Of a stretch of DNA of 64,000 nucleotides, positions 33,414 to 45,139 are shown piece after piece (the stretch's first letter is position 1; every line of letters starts with the position of its first letter). This stretch comes from Aquilaria yunnanensis (Eukaryota > Streptophyta > Magnoliopsida > Malvales > Thymelaeaceae). Position numbers and translations under genes: made by a program. A model generated the notes under the pieces. That model was not told the DNA's origin. It did not search any database and was given only the letters and a program-made list of their open reading frames with translations. The stretch lies in NCBI GenBank assembly GCA_039654915.1, contig CM077593.1:119219413-119283412 (forward strand), in the 5' to 3' direction.

Positions 33414-34449
33414 TGAATTCCTAAACCATAAGAAAATGTAATTAAATCCCTTAAATCTCTATTTATTAGATTTATTGTCTTGCGTTGAGCCTAAGGTAAT
33501 TTTTTTTTATTCTTTTCATTTTCCTTCTCCTAGTTTTATGAACTTTATATATGAATTCTTTATGATCCAAATTCCAAAAGCTCTTTTCAAAGCTATGATG
33601 ACATAATTAATTTTTTTGCTCTTTTAAGTTCAAATAAAAATATTAAAATTAAATATTCATAAAATAGCTTTCAAATTTTTTTTTAAAGAATTCTAGTTTC
33701 ATAGTAACATATATTTTTTTTGTTTATTATAGACGCTCTCAAAATACTCCTGCTTTCATATAATTTTACTTTCCATGAATTTATGCTCCCGCTTCCACTT
33801 GGACCACTCCTATACCTACTCCCCAACTTTATCCAATTTAGGCATGTTGTAAGGTTGGGGTAGACTTGAGATGGAAATTTCCTGTTACTTGTGTCCAATA
33901 TTCTACTGAAGCTATTGCCATTCCATCCTGCTGTAATCAGCATATCATTCAATAAAGTACATTTCATTTGCCGTTCAAAAGGAAATGAAATTCTATAATT
34001 TAAGAAACTCTAAAATAACTTTAATACTTTCGGTTGTTTTGTTTTAAAAAGTACGTTCTACTGCTTTGTCTTTCTTATATTGAGTAAGGAAAATATTAAT
34101 TAAAAAATAGGTAATTTACAAAAAAATACTATTTTAATAATTATTAGTTAACTAAGATATCAACTTTCATGAAACATTTATTCTGCATAAAAAAAATAAC
34201 AAAATATTTTTGATAGTGTATAAAGAACAAAACCTTACAAAAATGAGTATAGCTATTCATCCTACAGTTTGGAGTGATTGAGATGGCAAGGGGTCACGAT
34301 CTACGTTCTCATTCGTTTCTCCTCTATTTGATTTGCAGCAACAGTGGCAAAAATCGAGGCAAACAATAGTTGGGCTATCCCTAGCTGTGACTCGTGAGCA
34401 ATGATGTTAAGGTAATGAGCAGCTGTATAACCCAGAGTGGCTTGGACAA
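33414..34449. other. AT-rich intergenic DNA, no gene seen
   Basis: No coding similarity was recognised on either strand. Confidence 0.5.
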
Positions 34450-34457
34450 GTGAGAAA

Positions 34458-35707
34458 TAGGGGTGAAAAGGGGCCGGGCTTTATTCGGGTAGCTCAAGCT
34501 CGAGCTCGAGTAAAAGATTTTTGAGTCGGGTATTTTCGAACTCGAGCTTAGACTCGAGTTATTTTCGAGCCGAGCTCGAGCCTACAGATATTCGGCCCCT
34601 TAGGCCTTCGAGCTTAACAGCCCAATATTTAGTTTATTGGGCCTTATCATTACAGGCCCTGTCCCATGCTTCCTAGCCCAGCCCACTCCCCTTCCCCTTA
34701 GTCCCTCCCTTGCCCATGCTTCGAGACAACAGCCCTACTGTCCCGCACCGCCGACTCTCCTCCAGCGAGTCCGTCGACACCCCGATCCCTGCCAACTCTG
34801 TTAATCCATATCCCTGTAGAATCTTCAGTTCTTCACCCCAGGATACTTGTCTACAAACCCCTTAATCACCTCCTTACTCAGCGGAGCACCGCCCGACAAC
34901 ACGGATTACAGCGAACTCAAGTCATACTTCCGTCGTATCCCATCGCCCTAATCCCAGTCGCCACCAGAATCCAAGTTCGAGCACGACCCCCCTGCCATAA
35001 TCTGTTGTCTGGCGGCCCCAGGCAGGAAGAATCAGGCTTAGTTGACTGACCCTTAGCCGGCGTGCACCACCGTTCCACTAGCGACGCCAGCGTTGCTCGT
35101 CAGCCTCAAACCAAATCCACAGTCGGCCACCACCAGATCGCGATGACAATCAATGACGATGATGATCGACGCTCGAATCAACGACGATTGCCAACCTGCC
35201 CTTGACGACGATCAACGACGACAATGGTTGATGCCGGAAATGACGCCCAAATCAATGATGAGATTCGAGAACGATCAAAGCCCAAATCGACCCTCGAAGC
35301 AAACGGTGGCCATCTTACCCTTGACGCCGGAAGTGAACTCGGTAACCCAGGTCGGCCATCCTACCCTTGCGATTGGGTTATTTGTACAAGTGAGGAAGAT
35401 GGTGGCTCATCTGTACAATTCATAGAATCAGGGTATAATAGAAAGTGATTAGAAAGTTAAGGATAAGTTCTCTAATTTTCATTTCTTTGGTTATCCATGT
35501 AAATAAATTACAGATTTAGTCCTCATCTTTTATTTAAGTTGTAGTTAAGGTATTAAATATGTATATGTTATTCGAGCTTAGCGGGCTTTTCGAGCCGAGC
35601 TCGAAAATTGGGCTCGAGTAATTCGAGCTCGAGCCCGGGTAGTACCGAACAGTGAAGAGGCCGAGCTCGAGCCTACTCGAGCTCGGCCCGGCCCATTTTC
35701 ATCCCTA
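34458..35707. mobile_element. Non-autonomous hAT element with perfect TSD and a captured gene fragment
   Basis: A 1250-bp element. Left end TAGGGGTGAAAAGGGGCCGG; right end read inward TAGGGATGAAAATGGGCCGG (18 of 20 match). Identical flanks GTGAGAAA at 34450-34457 and 35708-35715. The subterminal regions are rich in CGAGCTCGAG motifs. The GC-rich interior contains, on the minus strand, part of a 4CL-like acyl-CoA ligase gene, plus other GC-rich sequence of unknown origin (for example 35130-35380 with CAACGACGA repeats). Confidence 0.93.
34716..34936 (-). pseudogene. Captured fragment of a 4-coumarate:CoA-ligase-like (acyl-activating enzyme) gene
   Basis: Read on the minus strand, about 74 codons match the adenylation domain of plant 4CL-like enzymes: RRKYDLSSL, a stop, then SVLSGGAPLSKEV and GFVDKYPGVK. 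After a frame shift caused by 8 extra bases comes ILQGYGLTE, the conserved ATP-grasping motif region of the family, followed by STDSLEESRRCGTVGLLS. In the family these segments are contiguous; here the stop (TAA where Gln is usual) and the frameshift make it non-coding. It lies wholly within the hAT element, so it was carried there. Wording such as STDSLEESRR resembles the peroxisomal OPC-8:0/4CL-like branch more than true 4CL; this subfamily call is an inference. Confidence 0.8.
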
Positions 35708-35715
35708 GTGAGAAA

Positions 35716-37181
35716 CCAAAATGAGTGTTTTTCCCTTTTTTTTTTTCTTTTATAATTAGAATCTATTTCAGTTTATTATAAGAGTATGAATAAAAATGAA
35801 TTATCTTAAATTTAATGAGTTAAGGAGTTTACTTTGTAAAACCTGAAGGATCTTAGTCATAATTAGCCAAATTTTAGATTGCTTGATTTGTGTAGAGCGG
35901 GTTATCACTCCTTAAACTTATAATTCATCTATAGATGTCTCTTTACATTGCCATCTATAGGTTTCCTTGAAAATATTTTTTTTTTTTGTCTTATTTTGCT
36001 AGATTGAAATAGAGTACGAAAGCTTTCATTTTTTCTTCATCTCCTCCTCGCTCTCTCTCTCCTCAATGTTTGGTGGGGTCAGTGTCTCATTTCAGCCGGA
36101 AAAAAAAAACTACCCATTATAACTAAAGTTGTGTGTGTTGGTAAAAAAAACATCCTAATATTTTTACGTGTGCCTTACCCTTTAAAATACCGTTTAACCT
36201 TTAGTCAAATTTGCTAATTGCCAGCTTGTCCTCTTATTTTCCTATCTCACGGGCGTCCCCCTCTCGAGTCTCAATTTTGTCCTCAAACTGCGCCTCGTAA
36301 TGGCCAAGTCCATTGCCTCCTCGCCCATGTTCATTGGCGGATCAATTTAGGTTACTGTAGGGTTTGTGGATCCCACTGAAATTTTTTATTTTTTTAGAGA
36401 ATGTTAATTAATTTTTATACGGATCCCATTAAAATTTATGGTGGGATTCCATTTATTTAAGAAAATGAGGAAAATAAAATAAAAAATGAATAATTAAGAT
36501 TATTTTTACTATAAATACATTGAAATTAAACTAAAATTTCACATTTTCCTGCATGTAAAAAACTAATTATATATAGACTCTATATGAAAAAATTTCTAAA
36601 TTCCTCCTTACCCATGTTGACAACAAGCTTGCAAATGCTTTCAACAAGTTAGCAGATAACAGAGCTGGACGATTTACAGGCAGAGATGGAGACAAACTAA
36701 AGGTGATTAAGGATGGAGTCGTAGGCGAAAACAAAGTCAGAATGCTTCCTCCATACAACATTCTTATGATCTTGTCGATCGAGGGTTCAACATGAGGCCG
36801 CATAGTGAGGTGCTATTAAGGCTTGAGAAGTGGACGTTGATGCTAGCAGTGACGGGGTTTCCTCGCTCTAGGTTTCATGTAAAAAAAACCTAATGACTTT
36901 GGTTAAACATCTTTTATATCCCTTTCATTTTTTTAATTGAATCTCTATTGTTGTTTTAGATACACATATGTACACAAGTGAAAATAATACGTAATAAAAG
37001 ATTATATGTACATTAAAACAATGTAAGAATAATTTTAATGCTAGAGTATAACATATACGATACACAAAAGCAACCGTATAAATACATAATTACATATGTA
37101 CAAAAAACTTTGTTTATACATTGGATTCATGCATGAAAATATAGATGATTGAAACTGTACAAACGATTGAATATATATATA
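35716..37181. other. AT-rich intergenic DNA, no gene seen
   Basis: Open frames here show no recognisable similarity. Short (CT)n tracts lie near 36045-36062. Confidence 0.5.
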
Positions 37182-37533
37182 ATACCCCATCTGTCCTAAA
37201 AAGAATGAAACATATTACTTTTTGGGTTGTTCAAAAAAAAATGAAGCATTTCTGTTTTTAGAAAGTTTTCAACTTTCAATTTGCCTTATTACCATTTAAA
37301 CTCTAACTACACAAAACCCATAAAAAAATTTTTTAATCTTCATTTAAACTCTCACTGCACAAAATTCTAAATTTTTTTAATTATTATTTAAATTCTCACT
37401 ATATAAAACTCAAAAAGAATTTTTAAAAAAATTTTAGTTTCATGGGAAAAATTGAAAAAAATAACATAAATTACATACACTTTAATCTCTGTGATCATAG
37501 AAACGTTTCAATTATTATGGGACAGAGGAAATA
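37182..37533. mobile_element. Stowaway-like MITE (family A)
   Basis: About 350 bp with ends TACCCCATCTGTCCTAAAAA and, read inward from the right, TATTTCCTCTGTCCCATAAT, both worn forms of TACTCCCTCCGTCCC, with TA at the borders. The interior is colinear with the copy at 58952-59280 (shared GAATGAAGCATTT, CAACTTTCAATTT, ATTTTAGTTTCA and GGAAAAA order). Confidence 0.75.
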
Positions 37534-38142
37534 TATCTTTGATCTCATTTGTACATATCTTTCATATGTTTTCTGTATATTCATCATTTACTTTATACAT
37601 TAAATTTCATATATATCAATTACAATTCTCATAATTTTATTTATAGACATATCTCACATAATTTAAACAAATCACTCATCACAAATATATACATATCAAT
37701 TGTTTGATCTGTAAATATCTCTAACCATATTTTTATATCAAGTGTTTATATATTTAATGCCTGATTTGTACATGTCACTATTATATTACCATCAATTGAA
37801 TTTTTATCTTAATTTTATTTCATTTACAAAAATATAAATCTTGTAAATAATTAAATATATCTATAATATATCTCTGATCTCATTTGCACATATGTGACAT
37901 ATATTTTGTATGTATCAATCATTTACTTTATATACTAAGTTTCATACATATCTGTCATTTCATTTGAACATATATCAAATTTTGATGAAAAGTTAGATTT
38001 GACTTGTTTATACATATTTTTTTATGGGAGGTCAAACTTTTACATACTATTGAATATATCTGTGATTTTATTTGTATATATGTCATATACTATTTATACA
38101 GATTCCTTATTTTCTTTGTATACTGAGTTTGTACATATATAG
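37534..38142. other. AT-rich intergenic DNA with repeated TTTGTACATAT motifs
   Basis: No gene. Short motifs such as ATCTCATTTGTACATAT and TTTATACATTAAATTTCATA recur several times irregularly between 37540 and 38130, suggesting a worn-out short repeat. Confidence 0.4.
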
Positions 38143-38353
38143 TACTCATTTTATCCTAAATTCTTTGCACAATTCATTTTTTAATAATTATTTTATAATT
38201 TTTTATTTTCAACATTTTAGTATATCAATGAAATACCTTTATATATGAATGATAAATCAAGACCTATAATTTCTAAATACATTTTTTTAATTTTTTTTAA
38301 AAATAATATAAATAAATTCAAGTCAAATTGAGCAAAAAAAAACGGATGGAGTA
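38143..38353. mobile_element. Stowaway-like MITE (family B)
   Basis: About 211 bp with ends TACTCATTTTATCCTAAATT and GGATGGAGTA. The interior matches the copy at 25419-25723 (ATGAATGATAAAT, then ATTTTTTTAATTTTTT, then ATAAATTCAAGTCAAATT). Confidence 0.75.
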
Positions 38354-38572
38354 TCTGATTCATACATATGATCTCAAATTTTTTAGAAATGTGAGATTTG
38401 ATATCTTTACATTTATTTTTTATGCTATAGGTGATAGTATTGGAATATAATACATATAGGTACAAGCAGTAGAGGACATATTTAATTTACTCAAATTTTA
38501 GTCTAATAGTTAGGACTTGATTCAATTCCCAAACCCCCTTTAACCTCCTTCTCATAGAGATTGGAGATTGTC

Positions 38573-40269
38573 CTCCTTGGTGTAAATACACCAAGTAACA
38601 CTGTTAGTGTTATTAACGGTTTTGACACGTTAACACGTTTTCAGATTAGTAAGGTAAACGCGAAGATTAATGGGTAAATATCAACCGGTAGCAATTTAGC
38701 TTTCGTTTTCCATACAACAACATCCCATTAAAACAAAAAACCCTAAGGTCAGAAGAAAACTCAGGGTATCTCTGCCGGCTGGTTGTTTGGGAAACCTAGA
38801 GGTGTTGACTTCCTGTGGTAGAAGCATACAAAATCCAACCCGGCAAAGGCGAGGACGAGTTGGGAGTATCTCCGATCACGGTGAGTAGGGACTGGAAGGA
38901 CACAAAACTCATGCAACAGAGTTAGTGTCCCCAATCACAGCGAGTGTTTCCGATTGCTATTTCATTGCAGGGGGTGTTCGCGTCGCCGGAGAAGATGAAG
39001 GCATGGTGTAGGTGTTCTGGGTTTTTTAATGGTTCAACATGCGAAATAGATGGAATTGTATGGTTTAGAAAGCAAAATAGTTGAAACTGTATGGTTCTAT
39101 TGTGCGAATTAAGAAAATAGTGATGGGTGGAAATTTTGGTTTTTTTTTTAAGTGAGTCTGGTAATTGAAGATTTTTGCTGTGTGGTTGTGTTATTCTGTA
39201 AATGTTTTGTTTAGTTTGGATTTGGAGGAGAGTGGATTTGTTTTGTTTGTGGGCGTGAGAAGTGTTAATGTGGCTTTCTGTTGTATATTATGTTTTCTCA
39301 TATGTTAATGTATTCTGTTTTTTTATTATCTGTATTTTATGTGCCATTCTATTTTTTTATTATATGTATTATTCTAATGCGTTTATGTATTGTTTTGGAT
39401 TTTTAATGTATTTTTTTGTGCCATTCTAATATGTTTATGTATTATTCTGTTTGTTTGATGTATTATTCTAATGTGTTTATTTATTGTTCTAGATTCTTAA
39501 TGTACTTTTTTGTGCCATTCTAATATGTTTATGTATTATTCTATTTGTTTGATGTATTATTCTAATGTGTTTACGTATTATTCTATTTGTTTGATGTATT
39601 ATTCTAATGTGTTTACGTATTATTCTGTTTGTTTGATGTATTATTCTAATGTGTTTACGTATTATTCTGTTTGTTTGATGTATTATTCTAATGTGTTTAT
39701 GTATTGTTCTGGATTCTTAATGTACTTTTTTGTACCATTCTAATATGTTTATGTATTATTCTAATGTGTTTATGTATTATTCTGTTTGTTTGATGTATTA
39801 TTCTAATGTGTTTATATTTGTTCTAGATTTTTTTGTGCTATTATAATTCGTTTATGTAGCTCTTTGAATTTTAAATGCATTATTATATGTACTATTTTAA
39901 ACAGAAGTGTTACAGTTTTGTGAGTTTGATACATCATTCTAATATGTTTGTTTATTTTTTTTATGTTTTGAACAGAAGTGTACAGACTATCCTCCTTGTT
40001 TTGAAATATGAAAAATATGAGAGGAGATGTAGCCTGCCAAAAATGATGAATTGATGGAGAAAAAAAAAATTAAAGCACGAAACAGATGAAGTCAATCAAG
40101 TAAGAACTACAATTACGTGACTTTAATTGGTAATTATCATTATTATATTAAACAGGCAAATTCTAATTAATTACCCAAGATCCCATAATTGACAACCCAA
40201 CATGCCTTATAAGAATTAAAAACAAACGGACGTTAATACCTGTTAACCGGGTGCACTAACACCAAGGAG
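38573..40269. mobile_element. Possible DNA element with CTCCTTGGTGT terminal inverted repeats
   Basis: CTCCTTGGTGTAAA at 38573 is mirrored by AACACCAAGGAG ending at 40269, and weak inverted similarity continues outward (CTTCTCATA on one side, CTTCTCATATACC on the other). The interior is partly GC-rich non-coding sequence (38740-39010) and a minisatellite. No target duplication was found, so the class (Mutator-like or other) and even the status as an element are uncertain. Confidence 0.3.
39400..39830. repeat. 42-bp tandem minisatellite
   Basis: The unit contains AATGTGTTTACGTATTATTC then TGTTTGTTTGATGTATTATT. AATGTGTTTA recurs at 39564, 39606, 39648 and 39690, exactly 42 bp apart, with more diverged units on both sides. 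Since 42 is a multiple of 3, a repetitive Tyr/Val/Cys-rich frame stays open across it; this is a by-product of the repeat, not a gene. Confidence 0.9.
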
Positions 40270-40832
40270 CATGTCAGACTCTCGCCCTTCTCATATACCA
40301 AAAAGAAAAAGTCGGCGACCAATTCATAACCATTAGTAATTTATGTTAGGTTCCCCGCCCTTGATGCTGCAGAATATTGTTCAGTTATTTTCAATTAATT
40401 GCATTAAATTGAATCCTAATTAATTAATTAATTAATTTTATTCTATTCTGTATAAATTGGACCTGATTTGGTTAAGCATATCCTTATTAATATCATCATC
40501 AGAAGTTGTTTACAAAGTACTATGAACCAGACCCGTTTGTTGTCTTTTAGGATATATGAATGATTTTTTTTTTGGCACTCGGAATAAAGAGTAAATGATT
40601 TATTAATTGTTAAAAACGCATCAACTTCAAAAAGAAAAAAGAAAGAAATAATCAAATCCCGATTCCTCTAAAGACTTTAATTGCACATTAGCGTTGGCCG
40701 TTGCGTGTGCCATACAACATCATTATGCTTGCTCAGTACAAAGGAATTCGGAATATCCCTAAACAAAACCTGTGACTCAAATAATTAATGGTCAAGATTT
40801 ATAATTATTATTAGCAGGTTTAAGGTTTAGGT
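40270..40832. other. AT-rich intergenic DNA, no gene seen
   Basis: Contains a short (TTAA)n tract near 40419-40438. No coding similarity was recognised. Confidence 0.5.
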
Positions 40833-41168
40833 CAATTCATTTTAACTTAAGTCAATTGACTTATTTTTATTTTTATATTTTTTTTTGCTTGAAACTAATT
40901 TCATTTGAAAGCCAATATTATGTAGATGTAATAATCTAATTGAAAGTAAATTGTCATGATGTTATTAAATTTTTATAATTTTTTTCTTTTTAATGCCTTA
41001 AACTAAAAAAATTCATAAAAATTTAGTAAGATTATAAAAAATGTATTTTCAATAAATTATTGTAACTACATAATATTTTCTTTTAAATAAAATTAGTTTA
41101 AGGTAAAAAAAATATAAGAATAAAAATAAATCATTTTGAAGTCAATTGACTTAAGTTAAAATGAATTG
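40833..41168. mobile_element. Foldback (long-hairpin) MITE
   Basis: A 336-bp near-palindrome. The arms start CAATTCATTTTAACTTAAGT on both ends (perfect for about 30 bp) and pairing continues imperfectly to the centre (ATTATGTAGATGTAATAAT against TTATTGTAACTACATAATA). Identical GGT triplets flank it (40830-40832 and 41169-41171), a possible 3-bp target duplication. No coding capacity. As RNA it would form one long stem. Confidence 0.75.
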
Positions 41169-41171
41169 GGT

Positions 41172-44100
41172 GTTAATTCCCTGTTTTACAGTGGCTTCTC
41201 TCATATAAAACTTTTTTGGCTCCAATAGTAAGTTTATAAAAATAAATGAATATTTCATCTTAAAAAACTTCCTTAGGAAACACATACATACAAGAATAGA
41301 AATAACAATTTCATAATTCATGACACGAATATACGATAGCTCTCTATTGATTCATTGGATTATTAAGAAATCCATATTTTAGGTGATAATCATTCTATTT
41401 TAGATATTGCTCTCAAGATCTTACTCCAACTTTCAACTACCATTACTGCTACCACTCTTATTTTGTAAATTTTTACTTATTTAAATTTTAAAATTTGACA
41501 CTTTTTTGTTTTCGCTCACATTTCTTTACATTTTAGGTCATCTAGAGGCACCTGTTATACATTCATCATTTATATTTTGATCTAAGCATGTCCATGAGAC
41601 CCTAACTCATGGGACACAATATCCCCACTTGCAAGTTATGCCTATTGTTAGCATGGATGTATTTTTATGTTAGGCGCTGTAGAGAGCTTTAAACTATTGA
41701 TCTCGCCATCTCGATTATTGCTTATACCACTTGAGCAGCCAGCATCCATGTTAGGACACTTACATATCTATTTTTTCTTCGATCATCGATTTTTTTATAC
41801 GAGGTTCACATCTTTCCCGCCCTCCCAGGAAAAAAATCTTGATAGTTTAGTTTTCAACTATTGCACTGAAATTTAGGATGTGAGTCATATGATAGAATTT
41901 GATAGGCAAGGGCCATCTTGGTCCCTCAAAAGTAAGACCATTTGCAAGAATACAATCTTTAATGGGTACATTTTATATGCTATCCTCAACTTTTAATTAT
42001 TGTTCCTATTCTATCCTTAATTTTCACTCTGCTTGCAGCGTATTCCTAACATCAGTAAAATGTTTCATTTTGGATCCATTTGGATAGAAATCATTATCTT
42101 GGAAGGAAAATGCTAGCTTTAATCCCTAGAAACATTTCCATTTGCCAAAAAAACCCTGAAACTTTTCTTTTAGCACTTTAACCACCATCTTCCTAATTTG
42201 GTCGAATAATGGCTCCAGGCCATATGAGAGCCAACATTTCAATTAGACAATAGCTCTTCTCGATTCGGTGGCTAACAATCATAATATTGTCGAAGAGCCA
42301 AGGGTCAATGGGGCTTCACGTACTTGCCAAGTGCCATCATTGATTGAGGCCCTCCACTGTCTAGTATTCAGATTCATCATCGTCGATAGTTCTTGTCATT
42401 AGCAATCATCCGAATGGTTCTCCCCGTCATCAAATCGAGCAAGCAAACTAAAGGGTCAACTAATTGGTGCTCCAATTCATTGGGGTTGGCTAGCTTCTCC
42501 AAACAAAATTTGATGATTGGCTAACTAGGGTTGTGTTTCGAGGAATCAGCTAGTTGGGGTTGTGTTTCGAGGAATCACACTGAATCATAACGAATCATGC
42601 CGAATCATGTATGAATCGGGCCTCCATCTCATGAATCACGACGAATCGTGTATGAATCTGATGAATTGCGATGGAATTGCAGGTAGAGAAGAGGAATTGT
42701 GATGGAATCGTAGGCTAGGCATGTGAGAAATGAAGTAGGGATGAAGGAGTGGTGACAAGGATGGGTGAACAACGGTAGAGATGGGTGAGTGGTGGTCGGT
42801 AAGGGAGGTGGACGAAGGAGAGAGTTGGCCAAAGAGGGAGGCCGAGATGAGGAGAAGAGTTTTTTTTATTAGATTTCAAAGTTTTAAGGATTATTTGTTA
42901 AAGGGAAAGTTTCCAGGGGTTAAAGTTAGAATTTTCCCTTACAATAATATGCTGACATGACTTTTTTCGTCTAAATTAACGACTTCTATCACAAAAAAAG
43001 TCTAACATGGAATGTTTTAACCATGTTAGGGAGGTATGACGAATAAATTCAAGATTAGGGTTAGAACAGGAATAAAACTAAAAGATTATGGTTAACTCAT
43101 GCAATTTACCCGATCTTTAATAGTATTGTCTAGAATCTTGGAACTTTACCTTCCAAATTCCAAGTTCCACCAACTCAATTGTTTTTTTTTATACCTTGAG
43201 GGTTGCTAGCAATCTTCACATTTTTACCTTAAAAAAAATACCAAATTTCTCATGAATGTTTAACTCTTGGATTGAATTACCTATTATAATTTTGTTTGGT
43301 TCTAATATTGATCACTAACATATAATTTGGGATCATATATGTCATTAATATTACAGTTTGGGACAAAATATGCCATAAACCATTAAATACCTAATTGTAA
43401 ATATGAGAAGCTGTTGGTTTTGAGTGAAAGGAAGAAAATATAGGCATCAAAGTTGTCTTTTTTGCTTTTTGAGATTCCATCAAATTTAATTGTGAAATTA
43501 ATGGAAGGATGATGATTGAGACAAAACTTGGCATATTGGGGGTTTTAAGAAGATAAAATGAAGGTTAAAGTCCCGTTTAAAACAACATAAAAAAGGTTAA
43601 GGATGACAAATAAATTTTAACCAATTTTTTAGTATGGAAATCAAAGGTCTTTATGTAATTAGCTTCCAAAAGTCCACAGTTTATTTTCTTGATAGATCAT
43701 TTTAAGTTTGAAATTGAGCCAACTAAAATGTAAGTGATCAAGTCTAACTTGAAATGAATATTAAACTTGATAATTTATCAAAATTTCAATTGAAAAGGGT
43801 ATGAATGGTCTTAAAATCAATCAAGCTTGAGCCGAATTTGATATATTTACTTAAATTAATGAAATAATATTGTGTAATTAAATGTTAAGCTGAGCCAAAT
43901 AGTGGATAAGCTAAATTTAACTTAAATTGTGCATCAAATTTGATAATTTGTTTAAATTTCAACCAAAATTAATATAAAGAAATTATAATCAAATTTTAAA
44001 TCAAGTTAAAAGTTTGGCTTGAACAGTTTGTTTATATTTTATCTTTAAATTATTTCTCATTTGTAGTATGCATATTTTAGCTTTATATACTTGAACACCT

Positions 44101-45139
44101 TAAAATTTCCGATTCTTTATCCTACAAATTGAAGATTCACTAGTGGCTACTTGCTAGAAACCAGAAAAAAAAAATCATTTCCATTTTAAAAAAATACAAT
44201 TTTTTAAAAGTACAAAGTTTCTCTACCACTAAAAAAGCAACAGACCAAGAGGTGCCTTAAAATGTAGCTATATATAAACATCACCGTGCCAAATGAAAAA
44301 GGAGAAAAGTGATTTTTTTTAGAATGCTTACAATGACAGCTAATTAATATCAATTTAGTGATGTTGTTTTTGAAATTTTACGTCTATAATGTTTCAAATT
44401 TAAACCTTGAATACAAGACATCAAAGAAATAAAACATTTAACTATGAAAAATATTTTTTAATGTAAAATATGAAAAAATATTTCAAGCCATTTTGTTAAT
44501 AAAAAAATTTAATAAAGGTATTGAGTGCCGTTGAAGAATAATTTACATATACCTTTATTTTGGCTGAGGTCTAAAGCTCAAGTTTAATTTGCAATAAAAA
44601 ATCTACCATTTTGTATTTGCACTAATTCCTCCATAATTTGTAACTTGTAATTGATCTCAAGAAAAAGAAAAAAACTTAATCTATCAAAATGAAAAATTCA
44701 AAACTAAATTTAACGTATGCTTGAATACACACCCAGTTTAGCATTACAAGGTAAATGATAAACAGATATATTCGAAGTGAAAAATCAATTTTGTTGTCAC
44801 GTTTTTACATTTATAAAATTGAGTGCCTACATCTACATCTTGTAACAAGGCTAGCCATACATAGCGTCATGTGTGTCAAAGATCTTAAGGTTGTGATTGC
44901 ATCACATTATCATTACAAATGAAATACATTTCAATTATTAGAATGTATGGATTGGAAAAGGGTAAAATGTCATATATAATCGGTGACTGGAAATGCTCGA
45001 TGATCATGAGAAATCGTTACATAATTATTGAAAGTAAGCCATATGAGTTTTATCGAGCGACAAGCAATTATAAGAATTTGAGATTAGCTAAATTAGCCAA
45101 AGAGCTAGATACATGTGCTATTCTAGTTGACTTAGGATA
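41172..45139. other. AT-rich intergenic DNA, no gene seen
   Basis: No protein gene was recognised over about 4 kb. A tRNA-derived SINE-like piece may lie at 41620-41760 (minus). Around 42520-42660 there is a small cluster of short repeats (GGTTGTGTTTCGAGGAATCA twice, and several CGAATCATG variants). A TATA-like CTATATATAAACATCACC at about 44269 has no gene after it. Confidence 0.5.
41620..41760 (-). mobile_element. Possible tRNA-derived SINE remnant
   Basis: On the minus strand TGGCTGCTCAAGTGGTATAA resembles a pol III A box and TAGTTTAAAGCTCTC, about 40 bases on, resembles a B box, in the spacing of a tRNA-derived promoter. No clear 3' tail or target duplication. Confidence 0.3.

Noticed and set aside
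35153..35448. Two overlapping 74-90 codon frames inside a hAT element (Asp/Asn-rich)
   Set aside because: They come from short CAACGACGA-type repeats in the element interior; no conserved domain, and both frames are equally open.
39510..39743. 77-codon plus-strand frame with a repeated 14-residue Tyr/Val/Cys-rich unit
   Set aside because: The open frame follows from a 42-bp repeat length divisible by three; there is no promoter, splice signal or similarity.
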